Source of the DNA: CAVRUD01 sp963849635
GTDB taxonomy: Bacteria > Chloroflexota > Chloroflexia > Thermomicrobiales > UBA6265
NCBI GenBank assembly: GCA_963849635.1
Contig: CAWKIA010000045.1
Location: 124,001 to 188,000 of the forward strand
Direction: 5' to 3'
DNA length: 64,000 nt
Every line of letters begins with the position of its first letter. Positions within the stretch are counted from its first letter, which is position 1. Of the stretch, positions 43,444 through 52,590 are shown in pieces. A model generated the notes under the pieces. The model worked only from the letters and a program-made list of their open reading frames with translations. It was not told where the DNA came from and searched no databases. A program made the translations under genes and the position numbers.

Positions 43444-44580
43444 TTACGACAACGCGCGAGTGATTTCATCACTGGAGAACTCAGGCAACAGCACGACGTT
43501 GCCCGATGCCCGCCGGAGCAACGCTCCAGGTTCCGCGGTTACAACGCCGATGTTGCTGACGGCAATTCCGTGTGAAATGGCCGTGTCCACAATGTTGTGT
43601 ACGGCGTCAGGGGACGCAGTGGCCAGGAGGCTGCCGGAAGCGAGCAGGCCGAGCGGGTCAAGTCCCAGACACGCCGCTATGGCCCGCGTCTCAGGCAGGA
43701 TGGGGATCGCCGCTTCGTCAAGCAGCACCCCGTATCCGGCCGCACTCGCCAGTTCCTGAGCCGCCGTTGCCAATCCTCCCTCCGTCGGATCATGCAATGC
43801 TGTGATGCCACCGGCCTTCAGCAGGATTTGCGCGTCCTGCGCGATCGAGATGCCCGGGTGCCGGAGCAAGTTCGCGGCCCGGTCGACCAGATCCTGGCCA
43901 AGCGTTGGGACGAGTTGTCCGGGCAGCTCGCGAGCGAGAAGCGCCGTACCTTCGATCGCGATGCCTTTGGTGAGCAGAACCCGGTCGCCGACATGGGCGC
44001 CTCCCGGCTTGAGGAGGCTGCCTGTCGTGACGGTCCCCAGCAAGGTGCCGATCAGGACCGGCCAGTTGACCGCCGGGGTGATCTCGGTGTGGCCGCCCAC
44101 GAGCGAGATATCACGGGCAGCGCAGATCTCGGAGAGCTCGCGGAACTGGAGTTCGACATCCGCTTCGGAGGTACCACCTTGTGGGAGCAGGGCGGTGACG
44201 AGCAGCCAGCGTGGCGTCGCGCCGAGGCAGGCGAGGTCATTTGAATTCACGTCGACGAGGTAAGACGCGGCCTCGGTCGAGGCGAATGTGATCGGATCGG
44301 TCTTGGCCGCGACCAGGGCGCCGTCTGGCTGAATGACGGCGGCATCACGGCCCCTCCCGGGACCGACGACAACGGAGGAGTCTGGTCTGCTGGCATAGGT
44401 TGCCACCAACCTGTTCAGCAGCGCTCCCGGAAGTTTGCCTGGTGGAAGAAATACCCGATCTTGAGGTGAATCCGTGGCCGAATCGTCTCTTTTTTCAGTC
44501 ACGCTCGCACCCAGGCCGGGAGGTTCGACATATAGGTCGGACTCGGGAATCCAAACACCCTCACACTCGCGGTCGCTCAT
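43444..44580 (-). CDS. AIR-synthase/HypE-related protein
   Basis: 378 residues. A PurM-like N-terminal domain (LPPGKLPGALLNRLV, VGPGRGRDAAVIQPDGA, KTDPITFASTEAASYLVDVNSNDLACLGATPRWLLVTALLP) and C-terminal domain (LVGGHTEITP, DPTEGGLATAAQELASAA) fit the AIR synthase / HypE / SelD superfamily. It lacks the Cys/Sec and Lys motif of SelD and the C-terminal carbamoyl-accepting Cys of HypE (ends EFSSDEITRALS). It is therefore an ATP-binding enzyme of uncertain substrate. The first 50 residues are unusual and the start may be further in. No hydrogenase genes are near. Confidence 0.7.
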   Translation of the reverse strand: MSDRECEGVWIPESDLYVEPPGLGASVTEKRDDSATDSPQDRVFLPPGKLPGALLNRLVATYASRPDSSVVVGPGRGRDAAVIQPDGALVAAKTDPITFASTEAASYLVDVNSNDLACLGATPRWLLVTALLPQGGTSEADVELQFRELSEICAARDISLVGGHTEITPAVNWPVLIGTLLGTVTTGSLLKPGGAHVGDRVLLTKGIAIEGTALLARELPGQLVPTLGQDLVDRAANLLRHPGISIAQDAQILLKAGGITALHDPTEGGLATAAQELASAAGYGVLLDEAAIPILPETRAIAACLGLDPLGLLASGSLLATASPDAVHNIVDTAISHGIAVSNIGVVTAEPGALLRRASGNVVLLPEFSSDEITRALS

Positions 44581-44657
44581 GGAGCCTTATAGCACCACAG
44601 GACGCATTGTGAGGCTCGCACAGGGGCATTGCATTGTGGAAGATGGAGAGACAAGGC

Positions 44658-44933
44658 CTATCGCGCATTCTCGTCCACATCGTCCCAGGGATCTTCGCCA
44701 GTGCTTGTCGATGCCAGGCGGCTGACGCGTAGTTCGGCGCTGGCAAGATCTGATTCGCACCGCTCCGCCAGCTTGACGCCCAGCTCATAGCAGGTCAGTG
44801 CCTCTTCGAGGCGGAGCTGGCCGCGCTCCAGGCATGCCACCACCGCTTCGAGGGCATCGGACACCTCTTCAAAGGTGCCGCGCTCGAGCGCGGTCCGCCA
44901 TGACGCAAGGTCGTCTGCAAGTTGGTTGGTCAT
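44658..44933 (-). CDS. xseB: Exodeoxyribonuclease VII small subunit
   Basis: 91 residues. The core FEEVSDALEAVVACLERGQLRLEEALTCYELGVKLAERCESDL matches the small helical subunit that binds XseA. Its start overlaps the xseA stop by four bases (ATGA), which indicates translational coupling. The C-terminal acidic tail (EDPWDDVDENAR) is typical. Confidence 0.92.
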   Translation of the reverse strand: MTNQLADDLASWRTALERGTFEEVSDALEAVVACLERGQLRLEEALTCYELGVKLAERCESDLASAELRVSRLASTSTGEDPWDDVDENAR

Positions 44934-46135
44934 CCGGACGTGTCCGTGATCGTGGCGGTGAAACTTCCGCTCGCCAGTCGTGCCGAGACCGCCTGGCCCG
45001 CGGCGACTTGAGCCGTTGAGGTCAATGGGAGCCTAGTTGCATTGTCGTAGACAACGGCGTAGCCCCGCTTGAGCACGCTCTGTGGTTCGAGCGCGCGGAG
45101 CAGGGCAGCCTGAGAGAGCAGCCCGGCACGATAGCCGCGAATCAATTCATGTTGTCGTCTGTCCAGGCGACGACGAAGCTCCGTGACCGCGCGCCGCTCT
45201 GTTGCTATGCTCAAGCGGGGATCAGTTTGGGCCAGCCGATGCCGGAGCGCGACCGTCCGTTCCGCGGCCATATTCACGTCGCGAGCGATTTCGAGATCGA
45301 GGCGCGACCGAGCCTCCTCTAGCCGTAGGCGAATCTCGGCGACATCCGGGACGCAGAGTTCGGCGGCGGCTGACGGTGTCGGAGCACGCAGATCGGCAAC
45401 CCAGTCGACGATCGTCCAGTCGGTTTCGTGGCCCACACCGGTAACGACCGGCACCCGGCAAGCGAAGACGGTCCGGGCGACGTACTCATCGTTGAACGCC
45501 GCCAGGTCTTCGGCCGATCCTCCGCCCCGGGCCAGGATGATGACCTCGACCCGATCGATGTCCTGCAGCTCGTAGAGCGCGTTCGCGATCGCCTCCGGGG
45601 CGGCGTCGCCCTGGACGGTCGCTGGAGCGAGGATCACTTCCACGAAGGGGTAGCGGCGGCGAAGGACGTTCTGGATGTCGTGCCAGACCGCGCCGTCTGG
45701 CGACGTGACGACGCCGATTGTCCTGGGGCGTTCTGGCAGTGGCCGCTTGCGCGCCGGATCGAACAGGCCGTCAGCTTCGAGCCGCTGGCGGAGGTGTTCG
45801 AACTCAAGGGCCAGCAAGCCGATTCCGGCCGGTTGGACGACATCGGCGTAGAGCTGGATCGTCCCATCGCGCGGGTAGAGCGAGATACCACCGTGCACGG
45901 CCGCCTGCTGGCCGGGCTCAGGCAGCGATCGCTGGCGAACGGCCTGCGCCTTGAACAGGACGCACTTCAGTTGGGCGTCAACATCCTTGAGCGTGAAGTA
46001 GATGTGTCCAGATTGCGCGTGGAAGACGTTCGAGACCTCGCCTTCAACCCAGATGTCCGACAGCACCGCGTCTTGTTCGAGGAGATCGCGCACGTACGCG
46101 GTCAGGATGGCGACCGGGACGACCTGGGATGTCAC
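44930..46135 (-). CDS. xseA: Exodeoxyribonuclease VII large subunit
   Basis: 401 residues. The N-terminal OB fold (DIWVEGEVSNVFHAQSGHIYFTLKD) is followed by the catalytic domain (ARKRPLPERPRTIGVVTSPDGAVWHDIQNVLRRRYP, VIILARGGGSAEDLAAFNDE, VVTGVGHETDWTIVDWVADLRAPTPSAAAEL). The C-terminus is a coiled coil plus LKRGYAVVYDN. With XseB it degrades single-stranded DNA from both ends to acid-insoluble oligonucleotides. The accB gene ends six bases upstream, so accB-xseA-xseB is likely one operon. Confidence 0.96.
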   Translation of the reverse strand: MTSQVVPVAILTAYVRDLLEQDAVLSDIWVEGEVSNVFHAQSGHIYFTLKDVDAQLKCVLFKAQAVRQRSLPEPGQQAAVHGGISLYPRDGTIQLYADVVQPAGIGLLALEFEHLRQRLEADGLFDPARKRPLPERPRTIGVVTSPDGAVWHDIQNVLRRRYPFVEVILAPATVQGDAAPEAIANALYELQDIDRVEVIILARGGGSAEDLAAFNDEYVARTVFACRVPVVTGVGHETDWTIVDWVADLRAPTPSAAAELCVPDVAEIRLRLEEARSRLDLEIARDVNMAAERTVALRHRLAQTDPRLSIATERRAVTELRRRLDRRQHELIRGYRAGLLSQAALLRALEPQSVLKRGYAVVYDNATRLPLTSTAQVAAGQAVSARLASGSFTATITDTSG

Positions 46136-46141
46136 CGCCGC

Positions 46142-46693
46142 CTAGCTTCCGCTCGCGACGACGGTGACCATTCCACCCCGGGTGGGATCTAACCGCACGA
46201 TGGGGGAGCCGTACTCGACCGCCTGACCGTTTTCGATGAGCACGGCCGTGACGAGGCCGGCCCGGTCGGCGGCGATCTCGTTCATGATCTTCATCGCTTC
46301 GATGATTCCGACCGTCTGGCCGACTTCCACGTGGTCGCCCACCTTCACGTAGGGCGGAGCGCCCGGTGTCGGCGAGGAGTAGAACGTTCCCACCATCGGG
46401 GCGGTGATGTGCTGCTCGTGGCTGGGCGGGGCGGAATCGATGACCACCTCAGTCAGCGTGGTTGCTGGCGCTGTCGCGACCGAAACCGGCGCGGCAACGA
46501 CTGATCCGGAGCGCAGCCGGATCGATACTTTGCCAAAGGAGACATCGAGCTCGTTGATGTTGCCCGCGCGCATGATATCCACGAGCGTGCGAACGGAAGA
46601 AACGATCGTGCTTGCATCGGGCACATGCCGCTCCGGCGTGCCCGGTTCGCCGCCGCGCTTCATTCCGTCGTGGAGGCTCGCTTCATCACTCAT
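46142..46693 (-). CDS. accB: Biotin carboxyl carrier protein of acetyl-CoA carboxylase
   Basis: 183 residues. The C-terminal biotinyl domain (SPTPGAPPYVKVGDHVEVGQTVGIIEAMKIMNEI...) contains the EAMKIMNEI biotinylation site, with lysine as acceptor. Ahead of it are an Ala/Pro/Val-rich linker and an N-terminal helix that binds biotin carboxylase. It carries the carboxyl group for malonyl-CoA synthesis. The partner accC is not adjacent; efp lies directly upstream and xseA downstream, a local order also seen in other bacteria for efp-accB. Confidence 0.95.
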   Translation of the reverse strand: MSDEASLHDGMKRGGEPGTPERHVPDASTIVSSVRTLVDIMRAGNINELDVSFGKVSIRLRSGSVVAAPVSVATAPATTLTEVVIDSAPPSHEQHITAPMVGTFYSSPTPGAPPYVKVGDHVEVGQTVGIIEAMKIMNEIAADRAGLVTAVLIENGQAVEYGSPIVRLDPTRGGMVTVVASGS

Positions 46694-46694
46694 G

Positions 46695-47255
46695 CTAGGT
46701 CACCCGCTCGACGTAGGCGCCGGTCCGCGTATCGACCTTGAGCACATCGCCCTCGTTCACGAAGAGGGGCACATTGACGACCAGCCCTGTCTCAAGGGTG
46801 GCGGGCTTGGTCGCGCCTGAGGCGGTATCTCCCTTGAGGCCGGGATCGGTCTGCGCAACCCGGAGATTGACGGCGGTTGGGAGCTCAATGTCGATCGGCT
46901 CGCCGTCATAGGTGAGAAGATCGACGACATCCTGCTCCTTGATGTAGGAGATGACCTCGTTGACAGTCGACTGGCCCAGTTCGAATTGCTCGAAGGTCTC
47001 GGTGTCCATGAAGTGGTACTGATCGCCCTCGGCGTAGAGGAACTGCACGTGTTGCCGCTCCAGCCGCACCGAGACGAACTTGGCGCCGGCCTGCACGGTG
47101 TGCGTCGTCGTGGAACCCGTGCGGAGATCCCGCAGCGTCATGCGCAACTGCGCGGAGCCGCGGCCCTGCTTGTTGTGGGAAAAGTCGATGACTTTGACCA
47201 AGCGACCATCGAGGTCGATTGTCGAGCCTTTCCGAATATCACCGGTATCAATCAT
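46695..47255 (-). CDS. efp: Translation elongation factor P
   Basis: 186 residues, the usual length. The KOW-like N-terminal domain (DIRKGSTIDLDGRLVKVIDFSHNKQGRGSAQLRMTLRDLRTG) is followed by two OB folds (GDQYHFMDTETFEQFEL; TVNEVISYIKEQDVVDLLTYDGEPIDIELP; TDPGLKGDTASGATKPATLETGLVVNVPLFVNEGD). The modified loop reads NKQGRGSA with Arg32 at the tip where lysylated EF-Ps have Lys. It relieves ribosome stalling at polyproline. The order efp-accB is a common pairing. Confidence 0.95.
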   Translation of the reverse strand: MIDTGDIRKGSTIDLDGRLVKVIDFSHNKQGRGSAQLRMTLRDLRTGSTTTHTVQAGAKFVSVRLERQHVQFLYAEGDQYHFMDTETFEQFELGQSTVNEVISYIKEQDVVDLLTYDGEPIDIELPTAVNLRVAQTDPGLKGDTASGATKPATLETGLVVNVPLFVNEGDVLKVDTRTGAYVERVT

Positions 47256-47357
47256 CGCAACTACTGCTCCTCGTTCCGGGCGAGCCGGACATGCCGGACA
47301 AGCCGGTACCTCTGAGTTGGTGCAATTCCCCGGCGCGCTGCCGTGCCGGTTGCCGGA

Positions 47358-48452
47358 TTAGAGAAACGATGCCTTCGGTGCGTGGGTGATGACGCGGAGG
47401 CCATCGGCTTCAACGATTCCGACATCCTCGATGCGCACCCCGCCCCAGCCTGGAATGTACAAACCCGGCTCGACGGTCATCACCTCGCCGCCGGCGAAGG
47501 TGTCCAATGCTCCGGGCGCCATCATGGGTTGCTCGTGCACGTTGTACCCCACCGCGTGCCCGAGTCCGTGGATAAGGTACTCCGCCAGGCCAGCATCGGC
47601 AAACGCGGCCCGAGCGGCGGAATCCGGCGCCTCCCAGGTTGCACCGGTGCGGATCGCGGCAATGCCCGCCGTTTGAGCAGACTCGACCGCGGCGTAGATC
47701 TCGCGCAGGCGTGGGGTCGGCTCGCCGGCCCAGATCGTTCGTGTCAGGTCGCCGTGGTAGCCGTCGAGCATGGCGCCCATGTCGATAATGACCGGTTCGC
47801 CCGCTTCAATTGGGCGATCGCCGGGATCGTGATGCGGATGAGCGGCGTGGGGACCGGCAGCGACGATCGTCGGGAAGGATGGCCCTTCCGAGCCGTGTGC
47901 CTCGAGTTCGGCGTCGATGCGGTTGGCGAGCTCACGCTCGGTCGTACCCGCGGTCAGGCCGACCGTCGCCGTGGTGAAGGCGTCGTCGCCAATCTTGGCG
48001 ATACGCTCGTAGAGCGTGAGTTCCGCCGCATCTTTTTGGCGGCGCATGACGACGATCGTGTCGCCAATGCCCACCAGTTCCGCGCCGCCGTCGAGCGACG
48101 TGAGGACATCGCGGTGGAAGGCGACGGTCATCGCCCCTTCTTCGAAGCCGACACGCTTCCAGCCCCGGGCCGCGATCTCCTTGGCGACGGCGCGCGGCCA
48201 CGGCCGATCCCACGTGTCGGCTTCGAAGCCGCGCGACTCGACCTCGGCCTTCGCCCAGTCGAGGTTGGTTCTGCCTGTGAGCAGACGAGCATCGCGCGCG
48301 TCGATGAAGCAGGCACCGACCACGGAGTCGGGGAGCTCCTCCCGGGCGGTGTACCCGGTCAGGTACCGGCGGTTGGCCGGATGGGTGACGACCAATCCGT
48401 CCAGTCCACGCTCCGCGATGATCGTGCGAACCCGCTCCAGGCGCTGATTCAT
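47358..48452 (-). CDS. M24 family Xaa-Pro aminopeptidase
   Basis: 364 residues. The N-terminal creatinase-like domain (RVRTIIAERGLDGLVVTHPANRRYLTGYT) is followed by the pita-bread metallopeptidase domain: IVAAGPHAAHPHHDPGDRPIEAGEPVIIDMGAMLDGYHGDLTRT (two Asp metal ligands), LIHGLGHAVGYNVHEQPMM (His) and VMTVEPGLYIPGWGGVRIED (Glu ligands). It removes N-terminal residues preceding proline. It lies nine bases downstream of aroQ and 100 bases upstream of efp, a typical aroQ-pepQ/pepP-efp neighbourhood. Confidence 0.93.
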   Translation of the reverse strand: MNQRLERVRTIIAERGLDGLVVTHPANRRYLTGYTAREELPDSVVGACFIDARDARLLTGRTNLDWAKAEVESRGFEADTWDRPWPRAVAKEIAARGWKRVGFEEGAMTVAFHRDVLTSLDGGAELVGIGDTIVVMRRQKDAAELTLYERIAKIGDDAFTTATVGLTAGTTERELANRIDAELEAHGSEGPSFPTIVAAGPHAAHPHHDPGDRPIEAGEPVIIDMGAMLDGYHGDLTRTIWAGEPTPRLREIYAAVESAQTAGIAAIRTGATWEAPDSAARAAFADAGLAEYLIHGLGHAVGYNVHEQPMMAPGALDTFAGGEVMTVEPGLYIPGWGGVRIEDVGIVEADGLRVITHAPKASFL

Positions 48453-48460
48453 GCCGTTGC

Positions 48461-48937
48461 TTACTCCTCCCCGGCCGGGGGTGTCGTCGCCCGCCGGGCG
48501 ATCAGATATTGCAGGGCGAGATGGTACCCGACCGCGCCCAGTCCCGCGATTTGGCCGGTCGCGATGGGGGCAACGAAGGAGTGATGCCGGAACTCTTCCC
48601 GGGCATGGATGTTCGTCAGGTGGACCTCGATCACAGGGCAGGTGACTGCCGCCAGGGCGTCGCGCAGGGCCACGCTGGTGTGGGTTAGGCCGCCGGGGTT
48701 GATGATGATCCCTTCCGCGACGCGTCCCCGCTCCTGGATCGTGTCGATGAGCGCCCCTTCGTGGTTTGACTGGAATGCTTCGATCGTGATCGGCGGCGTT
48801 GCCGCGGCGGCGAGGGCGCGCAGGCTGGATTCGACGTCAGGGAGTGTCGTGCTCCCGTAGAGATGCGGCTCCCGCGTGCCAAGCATGTTCAAATTTGGTC
48901 CATTGAGGACCAGGATGAATGGCTCAGATACACTCAT
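48461..48937 (-). CDS. aroQ: 3-dehydroquinate dehydratase type II
   Basis: 158 residues. Motifs ILVLNGPNLNMLGTREPHLYG (active-site Asn, Arg and Tyr region), AFQSNHEGALIDTIQE, GIIINPGGLTHTSVALRDAL and VIEVHLTNIHAREEFRHHS are all present. It dehydrates 3-dehydroquinate to 3-dehydroshikimate in the same pathway as the DAHP synthase at 15138-16166. It heads an apparent aroQ-M24 peptidase unit. Confidence 0.96.
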   Translation of the reverse strand: MSVSEPFILVLNGPNLNMLGTREPHLYGSTTLPDVESSLRALAAAATPPITIEAFQSNHEGALIDTIQERGRVAEGIIINPGGLTHTSVALRDALAAVTCPVIEVHLTNIHAREEFRHHSFVAPIATGQIAGLGAVGYHLALQYLIARRATTPPAGEE

Positions 48938-48973
48938 TTGTCGCTCCCGAGGTCTGAAGTTCAGATCTCGCCG

Positions 48974-50278
48974 CTAGGACATGCTGCCCGCAAACCCCAC
49001 CGGCGTATCGCTTATTGCCAGGGCGGGGACATAGGTGCTGATCGGGTAGGACTGGTTTGTCCCTTCGGGAGTCACCGTTCCGGTGAACACGAAGATCGGC
49101 ACAAGGAACTGGCCACTACCGGGAGGACCGGCCGTTGTGTACGCCAAATCGATCGTCGTATAGGTGACCAGACCGGATACGACGCTCCCTTGCTGGATGC
49201 CGGAACCTTCGAGTCCGACCTCGACATAACCCTGGCCGGACTCCACCTGGCGCCAGGCATCTTCCGCCGGCCGCAACAGATATTGATCCGATCGCTGGAT
49301 CGAGGCCCATCGCGAGGCGACCTCGAGGACGGCCCCGCCACGCCCGACTGACACCGTGATACTCGGGTAAGCCGAAAGCAACTTCGATGGTTCGACTGGC
49401 GTGAACACGATCACGATCCGACCAGCGCCGTCGTCGCGGCTGACGACCTTCCCTTCTCCCAGATCTGGCTGGATGAGTGTGGAGGTGCGGAGCCATTCCC
49501 GGGCGATCTCGATCGCCGCGGCGTCTTCCGGGAGATCGCCCTCACCCGGCTGGTTTGGCGAAAGGTACTGGACTAGGCTTGGCGTGACGAAGAGTTCGCC
49601 GTTGCCGGAGGCCGAGAAGGTGCCATTCCCGCGGTCCTCGACCGCACCGCTAATGCCCAGAGCAGCGGCAAGCGCGCCGGCCGATTCGACGGTAAAGGCC
49701 GGGACATCGAGCCGGTAGACGGGCGCCTCCGCCGCGACCGAGGCGAGGTCGGCCGTCAGGCTCGCTTCCAAGTTGAACGAGAACCCCTGGACGTTCGTGC
49801 TCGGGATATCGGCGGCAGGCAGTGCCGCCGTGATCTCGGGCGACTCAGCGTCGACGACTTCTCCCGACGGCGACGGGGTGCCTTCCTGCCCCGCGGCTTC
49901 GGCAGTGGCCCGTTCAAGCAGGGCCGCGGCAGTGGCGAGAAGCTCGTCTCCTGTCGGAGCATCGACGCATGGTACGGGCGTTGGCGATGCCGCCGCGGTG
50001 GCGTTCGGCTCGGCGTCGTCGCCAACGATACGGTCGATGCGGTCGGAGCCGGAGCCATCGGCCGCCGGTGTCGAGTCCGTCGCCTCTGGTGACGCCGCCG
50101 GCGTGATCACGTCACAGGTCGGGTTGGTGCCATCGTCTTGCCGGGAGGACGCCGGCGCCGAGCGGACGCTCAAGACCGCGATCAGCAGCAGCGCCAGAGC
50201 GATCGTGACAACGGATCCCGCCGCGCCGAGTCGACGCGCAGGGGTCCGTGGTTGGTGGTTCTGCGACGAAGTAAGCAA
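48974..50278 (-). CDS. Membrane-anchored or secreted protein of unknown function
   Basis: About 434 residues from TTG at 50276-50278, preferred because CAGGAGGGA lies just upstream; the frame extends to 50371. Residues about 20-40 are a hydrophobic signal anchor (AAGSVVTIALALLLIAVLSV). A low-complexity Pro/Ala/Thr/Ser/Glu region follows to about 150. The rest is globular (FNLEASLTADLASVAAEAPVYRLDVPAFTVESAGALAAALGISG ... GRGGAVLEVASRWASIQRSDQYLLRPAEDAWRQVESGQGYVEV ... FVFTGTVTPEGTNQSYPISTYVPAL). This resembles extracellular domains seen in actinobacterial and Thermomicrobia proteins, but the family is not named. It is probably outside the membrane. Confidence 0.68.
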   Translation of the reverse strand: MLTSSQNHQPRTPARRLGAAGSVVTIALALLLIAVLSVRSAPASSRQDDGTNPTCDVITPAASPEATDSTPAADGSGSDRIDRIVGDDAEPNATAAASPTPVPCVDAPTGDELLATAAALLERATAEAAGQEGTPSPSGEVVDAESPEITAALPAADIPSTNVQGFSFNLEASLTADLASVAAEAPVYRLDVPAFTVESAGALAAALGISGAVEDRGNGTFSASGNGELFVTPSLVQYLSPNQPGEGDLPEDAAAIEIAREWLRTSTLIQPDLGEGKVVSRDDGAGRIVIVFTPVEPSKLLSAYPSITVSVGRGGAVLEVASRWASIQRSDQYLLRPAEDAWRQVESGQGYVEVGLEGSGIQQGSVVSGLVTYTTIDLAYTTAGPPGSGQFLVPIFVFTGTVTPEGTNQSYPISTYVPALAISDTPVGFAGSMS

Positions 50279-50422
50279 ACCGTGATTTCCCTCCTGATTG
50301 TTGCGGACGGCACTCGCGCCTTGGCGCCGGGTCGGGAGAGCCGACCCGGCGCGGGCAGCGTCGTGACGCACCGAGGAGGGTATGGTGCCACAGGAGGAAC
50401 CGGTTGGGCAGCCTCGACGGTG

Positions 50423-52439
50423 TCAGTTCAGGACCGGGTCGAACTCAATGATGCGGCGCAGCTCGACGATTTGGTCGCGGATCAGGGCGGCCTTTTTCGA
50501 ACTCCAGATCCTTCGCGGCCGTCTTCATCTGGAACTCGAGATCCTTGACCATCCGCGCCAACTCGTCCTTCGGTAGCTCGGCGATGATGCCCGCTTTGGC
50601 TCCGCCGCCGTCTGTCCGGTATGCCGCCTCTTCCTCGGCAACCTGGCGGACACGCTCGGTCAGATCGCGGATCTCCTTGATGATGCCGCGCGGCGTGATG
50701 TTGTTCTGGTCGTTGTGGGCGACCTGGATTGCGCGGCGGCGATAGGTCTCGTCGATCGCGGCCCGCATCGAGCGGGTCATCACATCGCCGTACATGATGA
50801 CCTGACCATCAACGTGGCGGGCGGCCCGCCCGATCGTCTGGATCAGCGATCCCTCCGAGCGGAGGAACCCTTCCTTATCGGCATCCAGGATAGCCACGAG
50901 GGACACCTCGGGCAGGTCGAGACCTTCTCGGAGGAGATTGATGCCCACGACCACATCGTAGATGCCGAGACGTAGGTCGCGGAGGATTTCGATCCGCTCC
51001 ATCGTGTCGATCTCTGAGTGGAGGTAATGCGTGCGGACACCGCTCTCCTTGAGGTAGTCGGCCAGGTCTTCGGCCATTCGCTTCGTCAAAGTGGTGACAA
51101 GCACGCGCTCGCCCCTGCCCACACGCTGGTTGATCTCGCCCAACAGGTCGTCGATCTGGCCCTTGGTCGGGCGGACGCTGATGGCGGGATCGATCAGGCC
51201 GGTCGGGCGAATCACCTGCTCGACAACGTTGGTCGCGTGCTCACCTTCGTACGGTCCTGGGGTCGCGGAGACGAAGATGACCTGGGAGAACATCTGCTCG
51301 AACTCGGCGAAGGTCAGCGGCCGGTTGTCGCGGGCAGACGGCAGGCGGAAGCCATGCTCGACCAAGACGTCCTTGCGGGCCCGGTCACCGGAGTACATGC
51401 CCCGGACCTGGGGCAAGGAGATGTGGGACTCATCGACGATCATCAGGAAATCGTCGGGGAAGTAGTCCATCAGGGTGCTGGGCTGCTCGCCCGGGCGACG
51501 GCGGGAGAGGTGCATCGAGTAGTTCTCGATGCCGGCGCAGTAACCCGCCTCCTGCATCATCTCCAGATCGTAGTTGGTGCGCTGGCGCAGCCGGGCCGCC
51601 TCGAGGATCTTGCCGGCGTGCTCCAGTTCCTTCAGGCGCTCGTCCAGCTCTTGCTGGATGTCCTTGATCGCGACCGCCATCTTGTCGGCGGTGGTCACGA
51701 AGTGCTTGGCCGGGTAGATCGCCACATCGTCGCGCTCGGCCAGGATCTCACCGGTAAGCGGATCGACATCGACGATGCGCTCAACCTCATCGCCGAAGAA
51801 TTCGATCCGGACGGCGATCTCCTCGTAGGCCGGGAAGACCTCAAGGGTGTCGCCTCGGACCCGAAAGGTACCTCGGGTCAGGGTCATGTCATTGCGGTCG
51901 TACTGGATGTCGATCAACTGGCGGAGGATCTTGTCGCGCCGGAATGAGCCACCTCGGCGCATGCTGACCATCGTTTCGGCGTACTCAGCTGGAGAGCCGA
52001 GGCCGTAGATGCAGGAGACTGAGGCGACGATGATGACGTCGCGGCGGGTGAGAAGGGCGCGGGTGGCAGCGTGGCGGAGCTTGTCGATCTCCTCGTTAAT
52101 CTGCGCGTCCTTCTCGATGAAAGTGTCGGTGCGAGCGACATAGGCTTCCGGCTGGTAGTAGTCGTAGTAGGAGACGAAGTACTCGACCGCGTTTTGGGGG
52201 AAGAATTCCTGGAACTCGGAGTAGAGCTGCGCGGCGAGAGTCTTGTTGTGTGCAAGCACCAAGGTTGGACGATTGACTCGCTCGATCACATTGGCCATCG
52301 AGAAGGTCTTGCCGGAGCCAGTGACTCCCAGCAGGGTCTGGAACTTGTGACCCTCTTCGAGGCCGCTGACAAGGCCTTCGATCGCCTTGGGTTGATCACC
52401 GGTCGGGCGGAGATCGGAGATGATATTGAAGTCGGGCAT
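50423..52439 (-). CDS. uvrB: Excinuclease ABC subunit B, frameshift near the C-terminus
   Basis: About 671 residues from ATG 52437-52439 (MPDFNIISDLRPTGDQPKAIEGL); an upstream extension has no homology. Walker A GVTGSGKTFSMANV, the beta-hairpin YYDYYQPEAYVARTDTFIEKD, DESH and motif VI QTIGRAARHVDG are intact. The UVR domain at the end is cut at LEFEKG by one extra base in the AAAAAGG run near 50490-50497. The next frame restores KAALIRDQIVELRRIIEFDPVLN to the stop at 50423. A TATAAT box (reverse strand) lies at 52503-52508. It is the damage-verifying helicase of nucleotide excision repair. Confidence 0.95.
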
Positions 52440-52590
52440 GGATTCTCCGAGGTCGGGTGGTATCGGGAATAGGTGGCGGGAAAGGCGTGGGGCAACCCAC
52501 GAATTATACCTTGCGGGGGCATTCGAGGCCGGATTTTGGGGTTGACGTGACGTGCAATTTGACCCTGGCCTGAGACGCAACAGCGGCCGT

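Noticed and set aside
43444..44580. Selenophosphate synthetase (SelD) as partner of SelB
   Set aside because: The protein lacks the SelD Cys/Sec and Gly-rich N-terminus; it is only a superfamily relative.
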